NCBI GenBank assembly: GCA_947501115.1
Contig: CANMVX010000005.1
Location: forward strand, 62,001-126,000
Reading direction: 5' to 3'
DNA: 64,000 nucleotides
Origin: Haliscomenobacteraceae bacterium
GTDB lineage: Bacteria; Bacteroidota; Bacteroidia; Chitinophagales; Saprospiraceae
Of this stretch, positions 18,127 to 26,904 are shown one piece after another. Position 1 is the first letter of the stretch. Each line of letters opens with the position of its first letter. The notes under the pieces were generated by a model. The model did not search any database. It saw nothing but the letters and a program-made list of their open reading frames with translations, and was not told where the DNA came from. The translations under genes and the position numbers were made by a program.

Positions 18127-19479
18127 ATGAAATATTGTGAAACTATTTTAGAAACTATTGGAAATACACCATTAGTTCAAATCAAGAAAATTATACCCGG
18201 TATTAAGGCAACGGTTCTTATAAAAGTAGAAACATTTAATCCTGGTAATTCCATAAAAGATCGAATGGCTCTGAAAATGTTATTAGATGCGGAAGCCAAT
18301 GGTAACTTGAAGCCCGGTGGAACAATTATAGAATGTACTTCTGGCAATACAGGAATGGGATTGGCCATAGCAGCTGCAGTAAGGGGTTATAAGTGCATCT
18401 TTACTACGACAGATAAACAGTCTAAAGAGAAAATTGATTTACTTAAAGCGTTGGGAGCTGACGTAATTGTTTGTCCTACCAATGTTCATCCTGATGACCC
18501 GGGTTCATATTATTCTGTTGCTAAAAGAATCAGTACAGAAATTCCTAATTCATTTTGGTTTAATCAATACGACAACCTATCAAACAGGCAGGCTCACTAT
18601 GAATCGACAGGTCCTGAAATTTGGGAACAAACCGATGGTAAAGTTACCCATATTATAACTGGCGTTGGAACAGGAGGAACTATTTCGGGAACGGCTAGAT
18701 TTTTAAAAGAACAAAATAAAGATATAAAGGTTTGGGGAATAGATACTTATGGTTCAGTTTTTAAAAAATACCACGAGACAGGTATTTTCGATGAACAGGA
18801 AATTTATCCTTATATAACAGAAGGTATCGGTGAAGATATACTTCCTAAGAATGTAGATTTTAGCTTAATAGATCATTTTGAAAAGGTTTCCGATAAAGAC
18901 GGGGCCTTAATGGCAAGAAAAATAGCCAGAGAAGAAGGTATGCTCTTAGGCTATTCCGCTGGTTCAGCTGTAGCAGGGCTTTGGCAAATGAGGGCTGAAC
19001 TAAAAGAAGATGATGTAGTTGTTGTTATAATTCATGATCACGGTAGTCGATATGTAGGCAAAATATATAACGATGATTGGATGAGGGAACGTGGATTTTT
19101 GGAGAATGAATTGAGAGCAAAAGATATTTTGGCTAAAAAGCTTAAAAAAGAGTTTATAAGTATTAATCCAGATACTGCTATACAGGAGGTATTAAGATTG
19201 ATGCGCGACTTTGATATATCCCAGTTACCTGTGATGGAAAATGAAGAATGGGTAGGTTCCGTTGGAGAACAACAAGTGATAAGTGCTCTTTCTGAAAATC
19301 GTTTGCAAAATTCATCAGTGAGAGATATCATGGCACCCGCCTTACCTGTTGTTAGCGAAGACATGACAGTTTCACAATTAAGTAAGATAATTTCACGTCA
19401 GATACCCGCTGTCATTGTCAAAAAAACTGCAGGTGATTTCCAGATTATATCTCAATATGACTTAATTCAAAGTTTATAG
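18127..19479 (+). CDS. Cystathionine beta-synthase
   Basis: This 450-residue PLP enzyme (from the ATG at 18127) should condense serine or an activated serine with homocysteine to cystathionine. The fold-type II core (1-320) carries Lys in NPGNSIKDRM, SGNTGMG, GTGGTISGT and SAGSAVAG. Residues about 335-450 form two CBS domains (SINPDTAIQEVLRLMRDFDISQLPV and VRDIMAPALPVVSEDMTVSQL), the regulatory module seen in full-length cystathionine beta-synthases and absent from most bacterial cysteine synthases. An upstream ATG at 18100 is inside the LysM gene and adds nine non-family residues, so it was not used. O-acetylserine-dependent cysteine synthase activity is an alternative. Confidence 0.88.
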   Translation: MKYCETILETIGNTPLVQIKKIIPGIKATVLIKVETFNPGNSIKDRMALKMLLDAEANGNLKPGGTIIECTSGNTGMGLAIAAAVRGYKCIFTTTDKQSKEKIDLLKALGADVIVCPTNVHPDDPGSYYSVAKRISTEIPNSFWFNQYDNLSNRQAHYESTGPEIWEQTDGKVTHIITGVGTGGTISGTARFLKEQNKDIKVWGIDTYGSVFKKYHETGIFDEQEIYPYITEGIGEDILPKNVDFSLIDHFEKVSDKDGALMARKIAREEGMLLGYSAGSAVAGLWQMRAELKEDDVVVVIIHDHGSRYVGKIYNDDWMRERGFLENELRAKDILAKKLKKEFISINPDTAIQEVLRLMRDFDISQLPVMENEEWVGSVGEQQVISALSENRLQNSSVRDIMAPALPVVSEDMTVSQLSKIISRQIPAVIVKKTAGDFQIISQYDLIQSL

Positions 19480-19488
19480 TGGGTAAAG

Positions 19489-20379
19489 TTAGTCGATGTA
19501 CCGTTTTGTAATTTCACCGTAAGCATCAATACGACGATCTCTAAAAAATGGCCACATTCTGCGAACTTCTTCTGTCCTGGTTTTACTTATCTCCACCAAA
19601 AAGCCATTTGATGAGGTACTATCCGCTTTAAAAAGAATTTCCCCTTGAGGTCCACAAACAAAGCTTTGTCCCCAAAAGGTGATTCCCTTTGTATTTCCCG
19701 TCCAATCTGGTTCAAATCCACATCGGTTAATGGCAATCAGGGGTAAACCGTTGGATATAGCGTGACCCCTTTGTATGGTAAACCAGGCATCATATTGTCT
19801 TTCTTTCTCCTCCTCAGCATCAGTATGTTCCCAACCAATAGCCGTTGGATATATTAAAATTTCTGCCCCTTTTAAGGCCATTAATCTGGCAGCTTCTGGA
19901 TACCATTGATCCCAACAAACAAGAATACCCAATTTACCTACACTCGTTTGAATAGGTTCAAAGCCCAAATCGCCCGGCGTAAAATAAAACTTCTCATAGT
20001 AAGCGGGATCATCCGGAATATGCATTTTCCTATATTTACCGGCAATACTTCCATCATTTTCAAAAACCACGGCGGTATTATGGTAAAGACCAGGCGCTCT
20101 TTTTTCAAAAAGTGAAGAAACTATGACCACTTTATTATCAGAGGCTACTCTACTTAGTATTTCTGTTGATTTACCTGGGATGGTTTCTGCCAAATCAAAA
20201 ATGGATGGATCTTCTGCCTGACAAAAATAAATGCTATTATGCAATTCCTGCAGTGTTATAAGTTCTGCCCCCATGTTAGCCAGCCGTTTAATTTCTGGAA
20301 TAATTTTATCTAAATTTTCACCAGAATTATGGCTGGAGGCTTGTTGTATGAGCCCAACTTTGATACTATTTTTTTTCAT
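19489..20379 (-). CDS. aguB: N-carbamoylputrescine amidase AguB
   Basis: This 296-residue nitrilase-superfamily enzyme hydrolyses N-carbamoylputrescine to putrescine, CO2 and ammonia. The Glu-Lys-Cys triad is visible: Glu in ITLQELHNS, Lys in YRKMHIPDD, and Cys in ILVCWDQWYPE. The C-terminal RRMWPFFRDRRIDAY is characteristic of AguB. The ATG at 20379 was chosen over one at 20454, which lies inside the upstream gene and adds non-family residues. The gene starts 10 bases after the agmatine deiminase stop, so aguA and aguB form an operon for agmatine to putrescine. Confidence 0.95.
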   Translation of the reverse strand: MKKNSIKVGLIQQASSHNSGENLDKIIPEIKRLANMGAELITLQELHNSIYFCQAEDPSIFDLAETIPGKSTEILSRVASDNKVVIVSSLFEKRAPGLYHNTAVVFENDGSIAGKYRKMHIPDDPAYYEKFYFTPGDLGFEPIQTSVGKLGILVCWDQWYPEAARLMALKGAEILIYPTAIGWEHTDAEEEKERQYDAWFTIQRGHAISNGLPLIAINRCGFEPDWTGNTKGITFWGQSFVCGPQGEILFKADSTSSNGFLVEISKTRTEEVRRMWPFFRDRRIDAYGEITKRYID

Positions 20380-20389
20380 CGTTTCGATA

Positions 20390-21409
20390 TTATAAATTGA
20401 TAGAACCTTCTGGATACTGCATAGAAATGCAATGTAGAGATCCGTGTTGTTCAATTAAGGTGCGGCATAGCACAGGGATAATATTTCTCTCGGGGAAAAT
20501 ACTGCTTAAAACGTTTACAGCTTCCTGATCCTGTTTTACATTGTAAATAGGGAGTAACACTGCTCCATTGATAATTAAAAAATTTGCATAAGTAGCAGGT
20601 ACTCTGTGTCCGTCGTCAGCAAAGCAAGCATCGGGCCAGGGTAATGGAACTAAATGAAAAGCATTCCCATTGATATCGACCAGATTCTTCAGCTCTTCCT
20701 CCATTTTTAACAAAGCATCATAGTGCTCATCTTGTGGATCATCACATTTTACATAGGCAAGAGTGGTTGGATTACAAAAACGAACTAAAGTATCAATGTG
20801 TGAATCTGTGTCATCACCTGCCAAATATCCATGATTAAGCCAATATATATTGGATGTTCCAAAACTTTGGAATAACAGATTATTTATTTGTTCCTCAGAA
20901 AAAGAAGGATTTCTATAAGGTGATTGCATACAATGCCTGGTGGTAATAAGGGTACCCAATCCATCTGTTTCTATGGCACCACCCTCCAGAACAAATTCAA
21001 TTTTCTCCAGCTGTGCTTTAAATGCATTGGATAAATGTAACTTTTCAGTAATCAGATTATCCTTTTCTGCATCAAATTTTTGTCCCCAACCATTGAAAGT
21101 AAAGTCTAATATTTTAAGATCCAAACCATTAGAAACAGTAATGCCACCGTGATCTCTTGCCCAGGTATCATTGCTATCTATCTCAAAAAAAAATAAATTT
21201 TCCGAAATATAATCTTTAAAATAGCTTTTTGTTTTAGTAATATCCTTAGTAACAACAATTACCTTTTCGAAAGGTAAAATGGCGGTTATAACGTCAACAA
21301 AAACTTGAATAGCGTCTTCTAAAATTAATTTCCAATCTGAGTCAACATGGGGAAAAGTAAATTGAATGGCGTCTTGTTTTTCCCATTCCGCAGGTAATCG
21401 ATAGAACAT
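20390..21409 (-). CDS. aguA: Agmatine deiminase AguA
   Basis: This 339-residue member of the guanidino-group-modifying superfamily converts agmatine to N-carbamoylputrescine and ammonia. The pentein-fold motifs are visible: the start RLPAEWEKQDAIQFTFPH, NDTWARDHGG, LEGGAIETDG, the His-Ile-Asp in DSHIDTLVRF, and the nucleophile Cys327 in GSLHCIS. The length is slightly short of the usual 350-370 residues but no motif is lost. It leads the aguA-aguB operon; a TAACTTTG -7 element lies eight bases upstream of the ATG. Confidence 0.95.
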   Translation of the reverse strand: MFYRLPAEWEKQDAIQFTFPHVDSDWKLILEDAIQVFVDVITAILPFEKVIVVTKDITKTKSYFKDYISENLFFFEIDSNDTWARDHGGITVSNGLDLKILDFTFNGWGQKFDAEKDNLITEKLHLSNAFKAQLEKIEFVLEGGAIETDGLGTLITTRHCMQSPYRNPSFSEEQINNLLFQSFGTSNIYWLNHGYLAGDDTDSHIDTLVRFCNPTTLAYVKCDDPQDEHYDALLKMEEELKNLVDINGNAFHLVPLPWPDACFADDGHRVPATYANFLIINGAVLLPIYNVKQDQEAVNVLSSIFPERNIIPVLCRTLIEQHGSLHCISMQYPEGSINL

Positions 21410-21417
21410 TTTTTCGT

Positions 21418-21425
21418 CAAAGTTA
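21418..21425 (-). promoter_or_regulatory. -7 element TAACTTTG of aguA
   Basis: Read on the minus strand, TAACTTTG is a perfect TAnnTTTG and sits eight bases before the aguA ATG (21409), which implies a nearly leaderless transcript. No convincing -33 box is found at the usual distance. Confidence 0.5.
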
Positions 21426-21461
21426 ATTTTTTTTTATTTTCATTTACTAGTTGACCTACGA

Positions 21462-21492
21462 TTTGTCCGCTAAATTAAAAAATGGTATTTTG
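21462..21492 (+). promoter_or_regulatory. Candidate promoter of the amylosucrase-like gene
   Basis: A -33 TTTG (21462-21465) is followed after 20 bases by TATTTTG (21486-21492), one base short of TAnnTTTG. The ATG at 21520 is 27 bases downstream. This divergent 110-base region also carries the aguA -7 element. Confidence 0.4.
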
Positions 21493-21519
21493 TTAATAAA
21501 TTAAGAATCGTCACACCTC

Positions 21520-23658
21520 ATGATAGAAAAAATCAACCCGGCACTTAGAAATAAAGCTAATGAATATTGGTCAGATTTCCAATATATATTCAAGACACTC
21601 TATCCAAATTCAGAGGAAAGAGATTTGCTCGATATTATAGAAACCATTAATACCGCTTATGTAAATAGGAAGGATTCGTTAAAGGAAATAGATAAAAAGA
21701 GAGAATTAGCTAAAGATTGGTATTTAGATCAAAAATGGGTGGCCACCATGCTTTATGTTGACTTATATGCTGGTAGCATCAAAGAAATGGAGAATCACCT
21801 TCCTTATTTAAAAGAATTAGGGGTTAACTATGTGCATTTAATGCCCTTATTAGAACCCAGGGAAGGTCAGGCAGACGGAGGTTACGCGGTAAAAAATTTC
21901 AGAAAAGTCAATACGAAATTAGGTAATAATGCTGATTTGATAGCTCTTATAGATAAAATGCATGCTGAAGACCAGATTATTGCTATTGATTTTGTTATGA
22001 ATCACACGGCAAAGGAACATGAATGGGCACAGAGTATATTGAAAGGAGAAAGTCGTTTCAAAGATTTTTATTATTTGTTTCCCGACCGCACTGTGCCTGA
22101 TCAATTTGAGAGAACCCTACCGGAGGTTTTTCCAGATTTTGCCCCGGGTAATTTCACCTACCAAAAGGAAATTAATCAATGGGTTTGGACAACATTTAAC
22201 GAATATCAGTGGGATCTAAATTACAGTGAACCAAAAGTATTCAATGCAATGCTTGGGGAAATGTTATTTCTTGCCAATCTGGGAGTTGATGTTTTAAGAC
22301 TGGATGCCGTACCTTTTTTATGGAAAAAAATGGGTACAAATTGTCAAAATCAAGAAGAAGCGGTTATGCTTTTGGTAGCATATAAGTACTTGATTCAACT
22401 AGTTGCCCCTGGTGTACTTTTCAAATCTGAAGCAATTGTAGCACCTAACGATATTATAAGATATTTAGGTGCAGGTGGTTATGAGGGTAAAGCATGTGAA
22501 ATTGGCTATAATGCTACTTTAATGAATCACTTGTGGCATGCGTTAGCTTGTGAAAACACAGTTTTATTAAGGACTACCCTATCAAAACTTCCATCTATCC
22601 CTCCTTCTTCTACCTGGATAAATTACATACGTTGTCATGACGATATAGGTTGGGGAATCTCCGACCAGAACGCCGCCGATGTTGGCCAGAATGGCCACGA
22701 AACCCGATTATTCTGCTCTGCATTTTACACAGGGGTTTGGCCGAATAGTTTTGCCCAGGGCTATTCTTTCCAAATAGATTCAACCAATGGTGAATCCAGA
22801 ATTTCTGGTAGTACAGCCGCACTCATTGGTATTCAAAAGTCATTTATTGAAAATAAAAAAGAAGATTTAGCCTTAGCGATATATCGCTTCAAGTTATTAC
22901 ACGGAATTATCTTTTTTATGAGAGGCATCCCTTTGGTTTATGCAGGAGATGAAATTGGACACTTAAATAATTTTGATTATCTGAAAGATGCAGAAAAAAG
23001 AGAAGATAATCGTTGGTTACACAGACCTGCCATGGATTGGGAAAAAGCATTGCTAAGAAAGGAGGCTGGAACTGTTGAAAATACTTTATTTAACATTATC
23101 TCCAATCTGTCTAATCGAAGAAAAGAAACCCATTGCCTTCATGGTAATGCAAAAGAGACCGTTATACCCTTGGAAAGCAACACTCTTTTTTGTGTAGAAA
23201 AAACATTGAAAGAGGAAAATATTTTATTAATAGCTAATGTTAGTTCTGATTTTCAAATGATTTCCAAGAAAGCATTGCCTGAGAAATGGCAAGGAAATTG
23301 TTTTAAGGAAGAGATTAGTTCGGTAACTTACATATATCAGGGTGATACTTTTTTTATTCCTCCTTACGGCGTTTTATGGCTGACTGAAAAAGCAGGAGAA
23401 ATACCTCAATCCAAAGGATATCGCCTAAAAATGGAAGCTCAAACCATACCCGGAGAATCAGTTTATTTTATCGAAAATATTAGTTCCGTTTCTGTTGGAG
23501 AAAAAGCAAGAAAAATAACCTGTTATTGGGTGGACGAATTGGGTTGGCACGCAGACCTAAACCTTGTTCCGGGAGAATGGATAAGTTATCATTGGGTAAA
23601 AATGTATGGAAACAACCTAATAGAAAAATCAAAGGATTACTATTATCAAGCTAAATAA
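21520..23658 (+). CDS. Amylosucrase-like GH13 enzyme
   Basis: This 712-residue alpha-amylase-family protein aligns by motif with amylosucrase (GH13 subfamily 4), which builds an alpha-1,4-glucan from sucrose and releases fructose. Present are IDFVMNHTAKEHEWA, FPDRTVPDQFERTL, VWTTFNEYQWDLNYSEP, the nucleophile Asp262 in LRLDAV, the acid/base Glu304 in FKSEAIV, and the third acid Asp374 in RCHDDIGW. It is longer than the usual about 630-650 residues: about 85 C-terminal residues after the normal end (VLWLTE) form an extra beta-rich region (KITCYWVDELGW, EWISYHWVKMYG). No signal peptide is seen, so it is cytoplasmic. Sucrose hydrolase or a trehalose-synthase-like activity cannot be excluded. Confidence 0.85.
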   Translation: MIEKINPALRNKANEYWSDFQYIFKTLYPNSEERDLLDIIETINTAYVNRKDSLKEIDKKRELAKDWYLDQKWVATMLYVDLYAGSIKEMENHLPYLKELGVNYVHLMPLLEPREGQADGGYAVKNFRKVNTKLGNNADLIALIDKMHAEDQIIAIDFVMNHTAKEHEWAQSILKGESRFKDFYYLFPDRTVPDQFERTLPEVFPDFAPGNFTYQKEINQWVWTTFNEYQWDLNYSEPKVFNAMLGEMLFLANLGVDVLRLDAVPFLWKKMGTNCQNQEEAVMLLVAYKYLIQLVAPGVLFKSEAIVAPNDIIRYLGAGGYEGKACEIGYNATLMNHLWHALACENTVLLRTTLSKLPSIPPSSTWINYIRCHDDIGWGISDQNAADVGQNGHETRLFCSAFYTGVWPNSFAQGYSFQIDSTNGESRISGSTAALIGIQKSFIENKKEDLALAIYRFKLLHGIIFFMRGIPLVYAGDEIGHLNNFDYLKDAEKREDNRWLHRPAMDWEKALLRKEAGTVENTLFNIISNLSNRRKETHCLHGNAKETVIPLESNTLFCVEKTLKEENILLIANVSSDFQMISKKALPEKWQGNCFKEEISSVTYIYQGDTFFIPPYGVLWLTEKAGEIPQSKGYRLKMEAQTIPGESVYFIENISSVSVGEKARKITCYWVDELGWHADLNLVPGEWISYHWVKMYGNNLIEKSKDYYYQAK

Positions 23659-23663
23659 TATTC

Positions 23664-23696
23664 AGTGATATTATTTAAAATTAATAGTAGGTCACT
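23664..23696. terminator. Weak imperfect hairpin between convergent genes
   Basis: AGTGA at the left and TCACT at the right can pair, with a partly complementary TATTAT/ATAGTA inside. It sits in the 36-base gap between the amylosucrase-like gene and the convergent NlpC/P60-like gene. The pairing is weak, so this is only a possible bidirectional terminator. Confidence 0.2.
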
Positions 23697-24591
23697 ATAA
23701 AATAATTTCTAGTGATAATTGATTAGAGATTAATATGTTGTCCGATTTAGGCGTGGAACTGACTGTTGAGATGGTAGGAAGTAATCTTTTAATAATACGC
23801 AAAGGCTTAAGGTAATGGTTTTTATTTACATCAAATACGCCATAATGATCCATAAGGTCAATTTTAACCTGGCCCAGGGAATGAAGCAGTTGATTATCTG
23901 GTAGAATAATGCCTGAATGCACAATTCTACCAAATCTATTCTCAAAATAGGCAATGTCCCCTGGTTGTGTTAATTCAATAAACTCAACAGAGGTACCCAG
24001 TTTAATTTGTTCCAAGGGGTCACGCGGAAGAGAAATACCCACCATTTGGTAAACAATTTGTACAAGACCTGAGCTATCAATACCAAAAGGCGACCGCCCT
24101 CCCCATAAAAAAGGGGTGTTTAGATATCTTCTTGCCAGTTTAACAATCATCTCAGGACTTGGATTAAATTTGCTTATGGGCAAAGCCTGACCGTTGAATG
24201 AAAATTTCGTTTTATTAAGCGAAAACCTCAATCCATCATATTCAGGTAAACGTGCCGCTAAAGTGATTGAAACGAAAGAATCAGGACCTACTGCGGGCTG
24301 CATCATTTCTAAACAGTAAGCATAATTATTTTTATATCTAAGATAAGTACTTTCAGCTAAAGGCAAAATCTGATCTTTCTCTACCCACCCAATAGTTTCA
24401 TCTGCTTCGCAAATAATCCTGAGCCAATAATCACCTTTAGTTTCCAAAATTTCCGCCATTTCTCCAAAAAGCATTTGAGAAATCAACTCACTCCTGTGAG
24501 AGGGAGAAATACGAATCGGAATGACACTTAGAGGACAAATTCCGAACTCAAATTTACCGTTAAAATTCTTAATTTCTGTGAGTTGCGACAT
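23695..24591 (-). CDS. NlpC/P60-fold protein with Ser replacing the catalytic Cys
   Basis: This 298-residue protein resembles Bacteroidota C40 peptidases that cut peptidoglycan stem peptides: an N-terminal SH3-like region (residues about 15-80) and an NlpC/P60 domain (about 145-290). The active-site block reads WGGRSPFGIDSSGLVQ, where the family has GIDCSG; Ser173 is encoded by AGC, one base from TGC. His225 in RIVHSGI and the later His237 remain. There is no signal peptide, like several cytoplasmic-looking Bacteroidota relatives. With Ser at this place a Cys-peptidase reaction is unlikely, so it may be a binding protein or an altered hydrolase. The -7 element lies seven bases before its ATG. 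Confidence 0.85.
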   Translation of the reverse strand: MSQLTEIKNFNGKFEFGICPLSVIPIRISPSHRSELISQMLFGEMAEILETKGDYWLRIICEADETIGWVEKDQILPLAESTYLRYKNNYAYCLEMMQPAVGPDSFVSITLAARLPEYDGLRFSLNKTKFSFNGQALPISKFNPSPEMIVKLARRYLNTPFLWGGRSPFGIDSSGLVQIVYQMVGISLPRDPLEQIKLGTSVEFIELTQPGDIAYFENRFGRIVHSGIILPDNQLLHSLGQVKIDLMDHYGVFDVNKNHYLKPLRIIKRLLPTISTVSSTPKSDNILISNQLSLEIIL

Positions 24592-24598
24592 GATAGGA

Positions 24599-24606
24599 CA
24601 AAAATA
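24599..24606 (-). promoter_or_regulatory. -7 element TATTTTTG of the NlpC/P60-like gene
   Basis: Read on the minus strand, TATTTTTG fits TAnnTTTG and ends seven bases before the ATG at 24591. A -33 box at the expected distance is not evident. Confidence 0.4.
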
Positions 24607-24679
24607 CTAAAAGTTATATTTTTACCGTTATGCAAATATTAAAATTAAACATTATTTTAGCGCTTTTCAAATATATTTC

Positions 24680-25750
24680 ATGCAGGCAATAACAAAAGCT
24701 AACATATTTACCAGCGTTTTCTGTTTAATCGTTGTAATAGCTTGGGGTCAAGATCCTAATTTTTCACAGTATAATAATGTACCCATTTTCTTGAATCCAA
24801 GTTTAAGTGGAAGTTTCGAAGGAAGTTATAGAGCCATAGTGGCGCACAGAAATCAAGGAAATAATCAGTTTAATGAACCATTTGTATCATTATATAGTAG
24901 TTTTGATTTACGATTACCTATTCGATATGATGGTAAAGTTTTAAATGATGCAGCGGGAATAGGTGTTATGTTTATGCAGGATAAAAATTCCAGCATTGGG
25001 TGGAACACTCAAAATATCTATGTATCCGGTGCATACCACAAAAGTTTAGATCCTACTAATAATCAGTTTATAAGTGCGGGTTTTCAAATGGGAATAATCC
25101 AGAAAAGTGTTGGATATAGTAATGTAACCTTTGCAGATCAATTTAATGGAACAGATAGCTACAACGACCCGACAAATGAGTTATTACCTTCAAATAATTT
25201 TGCTTTTTCAGATTTAAATGCGGGAATACAATATTCCTTTATGACTTTTAATCAGTTTGGTGGATTTTTAGGTGCTTCAATAGCACATTTTAACAAACCA
25301 AATCAGAGTTTTTACCAAAACAACCTATTATTCGTAAATTCCATTACTAATAGACCTTTACCGATAAAATATACTGTTCACGGTGGTTTTCAAATTCCTG
25401 TTACAGAAAAATTACAGATTCACCCAAGGGTTTTAGCACAAAAACAAGGCAGCCATCTAACAGGTATGGCCGGTATGAATATTAGGACCATTTTGAACGA
25501 TGTTTCTAATACTTCGCTTCATTTTGGCGCTTCAGCGAGACCAACCATTGTATTAGGCAATAATCCGAAAATAGAATCTTTAATCTTTTTGTTGGGACTG
25601 GAACTGAACGAATTATTAATTGGAATATCTTATGACGCAGGGATAACCACTTTATTCAATGGCATTTCCGGAAGAAGAAATGCCATTGAATTAACAGTAA
25701 CTTATATGGGAAGATATAACAACGATGATAATTTTTGTCCTAAATTTTAA
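24680..25750 (+). CDS. PorP/SprF family type IX secretion membrane protein
   Basis: This 356-residue outer-membrane protein has a signal peptide (cleavage probably after AWGQ) and the family start QDPNFSQYNNVPIFLNPSLSG. The rest has alternating beta strands and the conserved late stretch GMAGMNIRTILND. PorP/SprF proteins accompany T9SS secretion and gliding in Bacteroidota and often occur as several paralogues for individual cargo. No large adhesin is adjacent, but the window encodes several T9SS-tailed proteins and a PorE-like protein at 54.8 kb. Its stop overlaps that of the convergent ribB-type gene by four bases. Confidence 0.92.
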   Translation: MQAITKANIFTSVFCLIVVIAWGQDPNFSQYNNVPIFLNPSLSGSFEGSYRAIVAHRNQGNNQFNEPFVSLYSSFDLRLPIRYDGKVLNDAAGIGVMFMQDKNSSIGWNTQNIYVSGAYHKSLDPTNNQFISAGFQMGIIQKSVGYSNVTFADQFNGTDSYNDPTNELLPSNNFAFSDLNAGIQYSFMTFNQFGGFLGASIAHFNKPNQSFYQNNLLFVNSITNRPLPIKYTVHGGFQIPVTEKLQIHPRVLAQKQGSHLTGMAGMNIRTILNDVSNTSLHFGASARPTIVLGNNPKIESLIFLLGLELNELLIGISYDAGITTLFNGISGRRNAIELTVTYMGRYNNDDNFCPKF

Positions 25751-26904
25751 TCTGTTATATCAATATTTTCAATAATTTCCAGGCCGTAACCATCCAGTGC
25801 TACCCTCTTTTTAGGATTATTAGTAAGCAACTTAATCTTAGAGACACCCAGATCCTTTAAAATTTGTGCACCTACGCCAAATTCCCTTGGGTTCATTTCC
25901 TGTTTCCAAATATTGTCAGACACATTATTGGGTTGAGAAGCGAGAATTTTTAGTTCTTCAAGAAAATCTTCCTCTGATTTTACATTAGGTCTCATAAATA
26001 GAAAAACTCCTTTTCCTTCTCTGGCAATTTGTTTTAAGGCTTTATTAATAAGACCTGAATTATCAGAAAACAAAGAAGCGAAAATATCATTAGGGGCAAC
26101 AGAAGAATGCACTCTCACCAAAACGGGTTCATCAATAGACCACTTGCCGATGGTTACAGCTAAATGGACTTCCCCAGAATATATTTGAGTATAAGCAGTA
26201 ATTAAAAACTTACCATGCGGGGATTCAACTGGAAAAGATAATTCTTTTTTAATTAAACTCTCCATCTTTAGACGGTAAGCAACTAAATCACGAATGGCTA
26301 CTATTTTGAGATCAAACTTTTTAGCAATCTCAAAAAGCTCAGGCAAACGAGCCATCGTACCATCGGGATTTAGAATTTCCACTAGCACACCTGCTGGATA
26401 AAATCCAGCGAGTCTGGCTAAATCTATGGCCGCTTCAGTATGACCTGTTCTTCTTAACACCCCACCTTGTCTTGCTTTCAGTGGAAAAATATGCCCAGGT
26501 CTGGCATAATCTTTGGCAACAATAGAGGGATCTGTTAACTTTTTAATACCTGTGGCTCTATCATAAGCAGAAATACCCGTTGAACAGTCAAACCCCATTA
26601 AATCTATCGAAACAGTAAATGCAGTTTCATGTAAAGCAGTATTATTAGAAACCATCATATTGAGCTCTAATTCCTCTACCCTTCTTTCATCTAATGGTGC
26701 ACAAATCAGACCTCTACCATGGGTAGCCATGAAATTAATAATTTCAGGCGTCACAATTTCAGCAGCGCAAATAAAATCACCTTCATTTTCACGATCTTCA
26801 TCATCAACCACAATAATTATTTTACCCTCACGGATATCAATAATCGCATCTTCAATCTTATCAAGTTGAAAATTATTGGTTTCTTTTTGTTGGTTCCCAG
26901 ACAT
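25747..26904 (-). CDS. RibBX-type DHBP synthase with degenerate GTP cyclohydrolase II domain
   Basis: This 385-residue protein has an intact N-terminal 3,4-dihydroxy-2-butanone-4-phosphate synthase (about 10-210): VDDEDRENEGDF, THGRGLICAPL, GHIFPLKARQGGVLRRTGHTEAA. This half converts ribulose 5-phosphate to DHBP for riboflavin. The C-terminal half (about 230-380) has the fold of GTP cyclohydrolase II, including YGLEIIE and LTNNPKK, but its zinc ligands are gone: Val269, Ser280 and Asn282 stand where C-x10-C-x-C is expected. GTP cyclohydrolase activity is therefore unlikely, as in the RibBX variants known in Proteobacteria. It is the last gene of a minus-strand run; its start overlaps the glycosyltransferase gene. 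Confidence 0.88.
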   Translation of the reverse strand: MSGNQQKETNNFQLDKIEDAIIDIREGKIIIVVDDEDRENEGDFICAAEIVTPEIINFMATHGRGLICAPLDERRVEELELNMMVSNNTALHETAFTVSIDLMGFDCSTGISAYDRATGIKKLTDPSIVAKDYARPGHIFPLKARQGGVLRRTGHTEAAIDLARLAGFYPAGVLVEILNPDGTMARLPELFEIAKKFDLKIVAIRDLVAYRLKMESLIKKELSFPVESPHGKFLITAYTQIYSGEVHLAVTIGKWSIDEPVLVRVHSSVAPNDIFASLFSDNSGLINKALKQIAREGKGVFLFMRPNVKSEEDFLEELKILASQPNNVSDNIWKQEMNPREFGVGAQILKDLGVSKIKLLTNNPKKRVALDGYGLEIIENIDITD

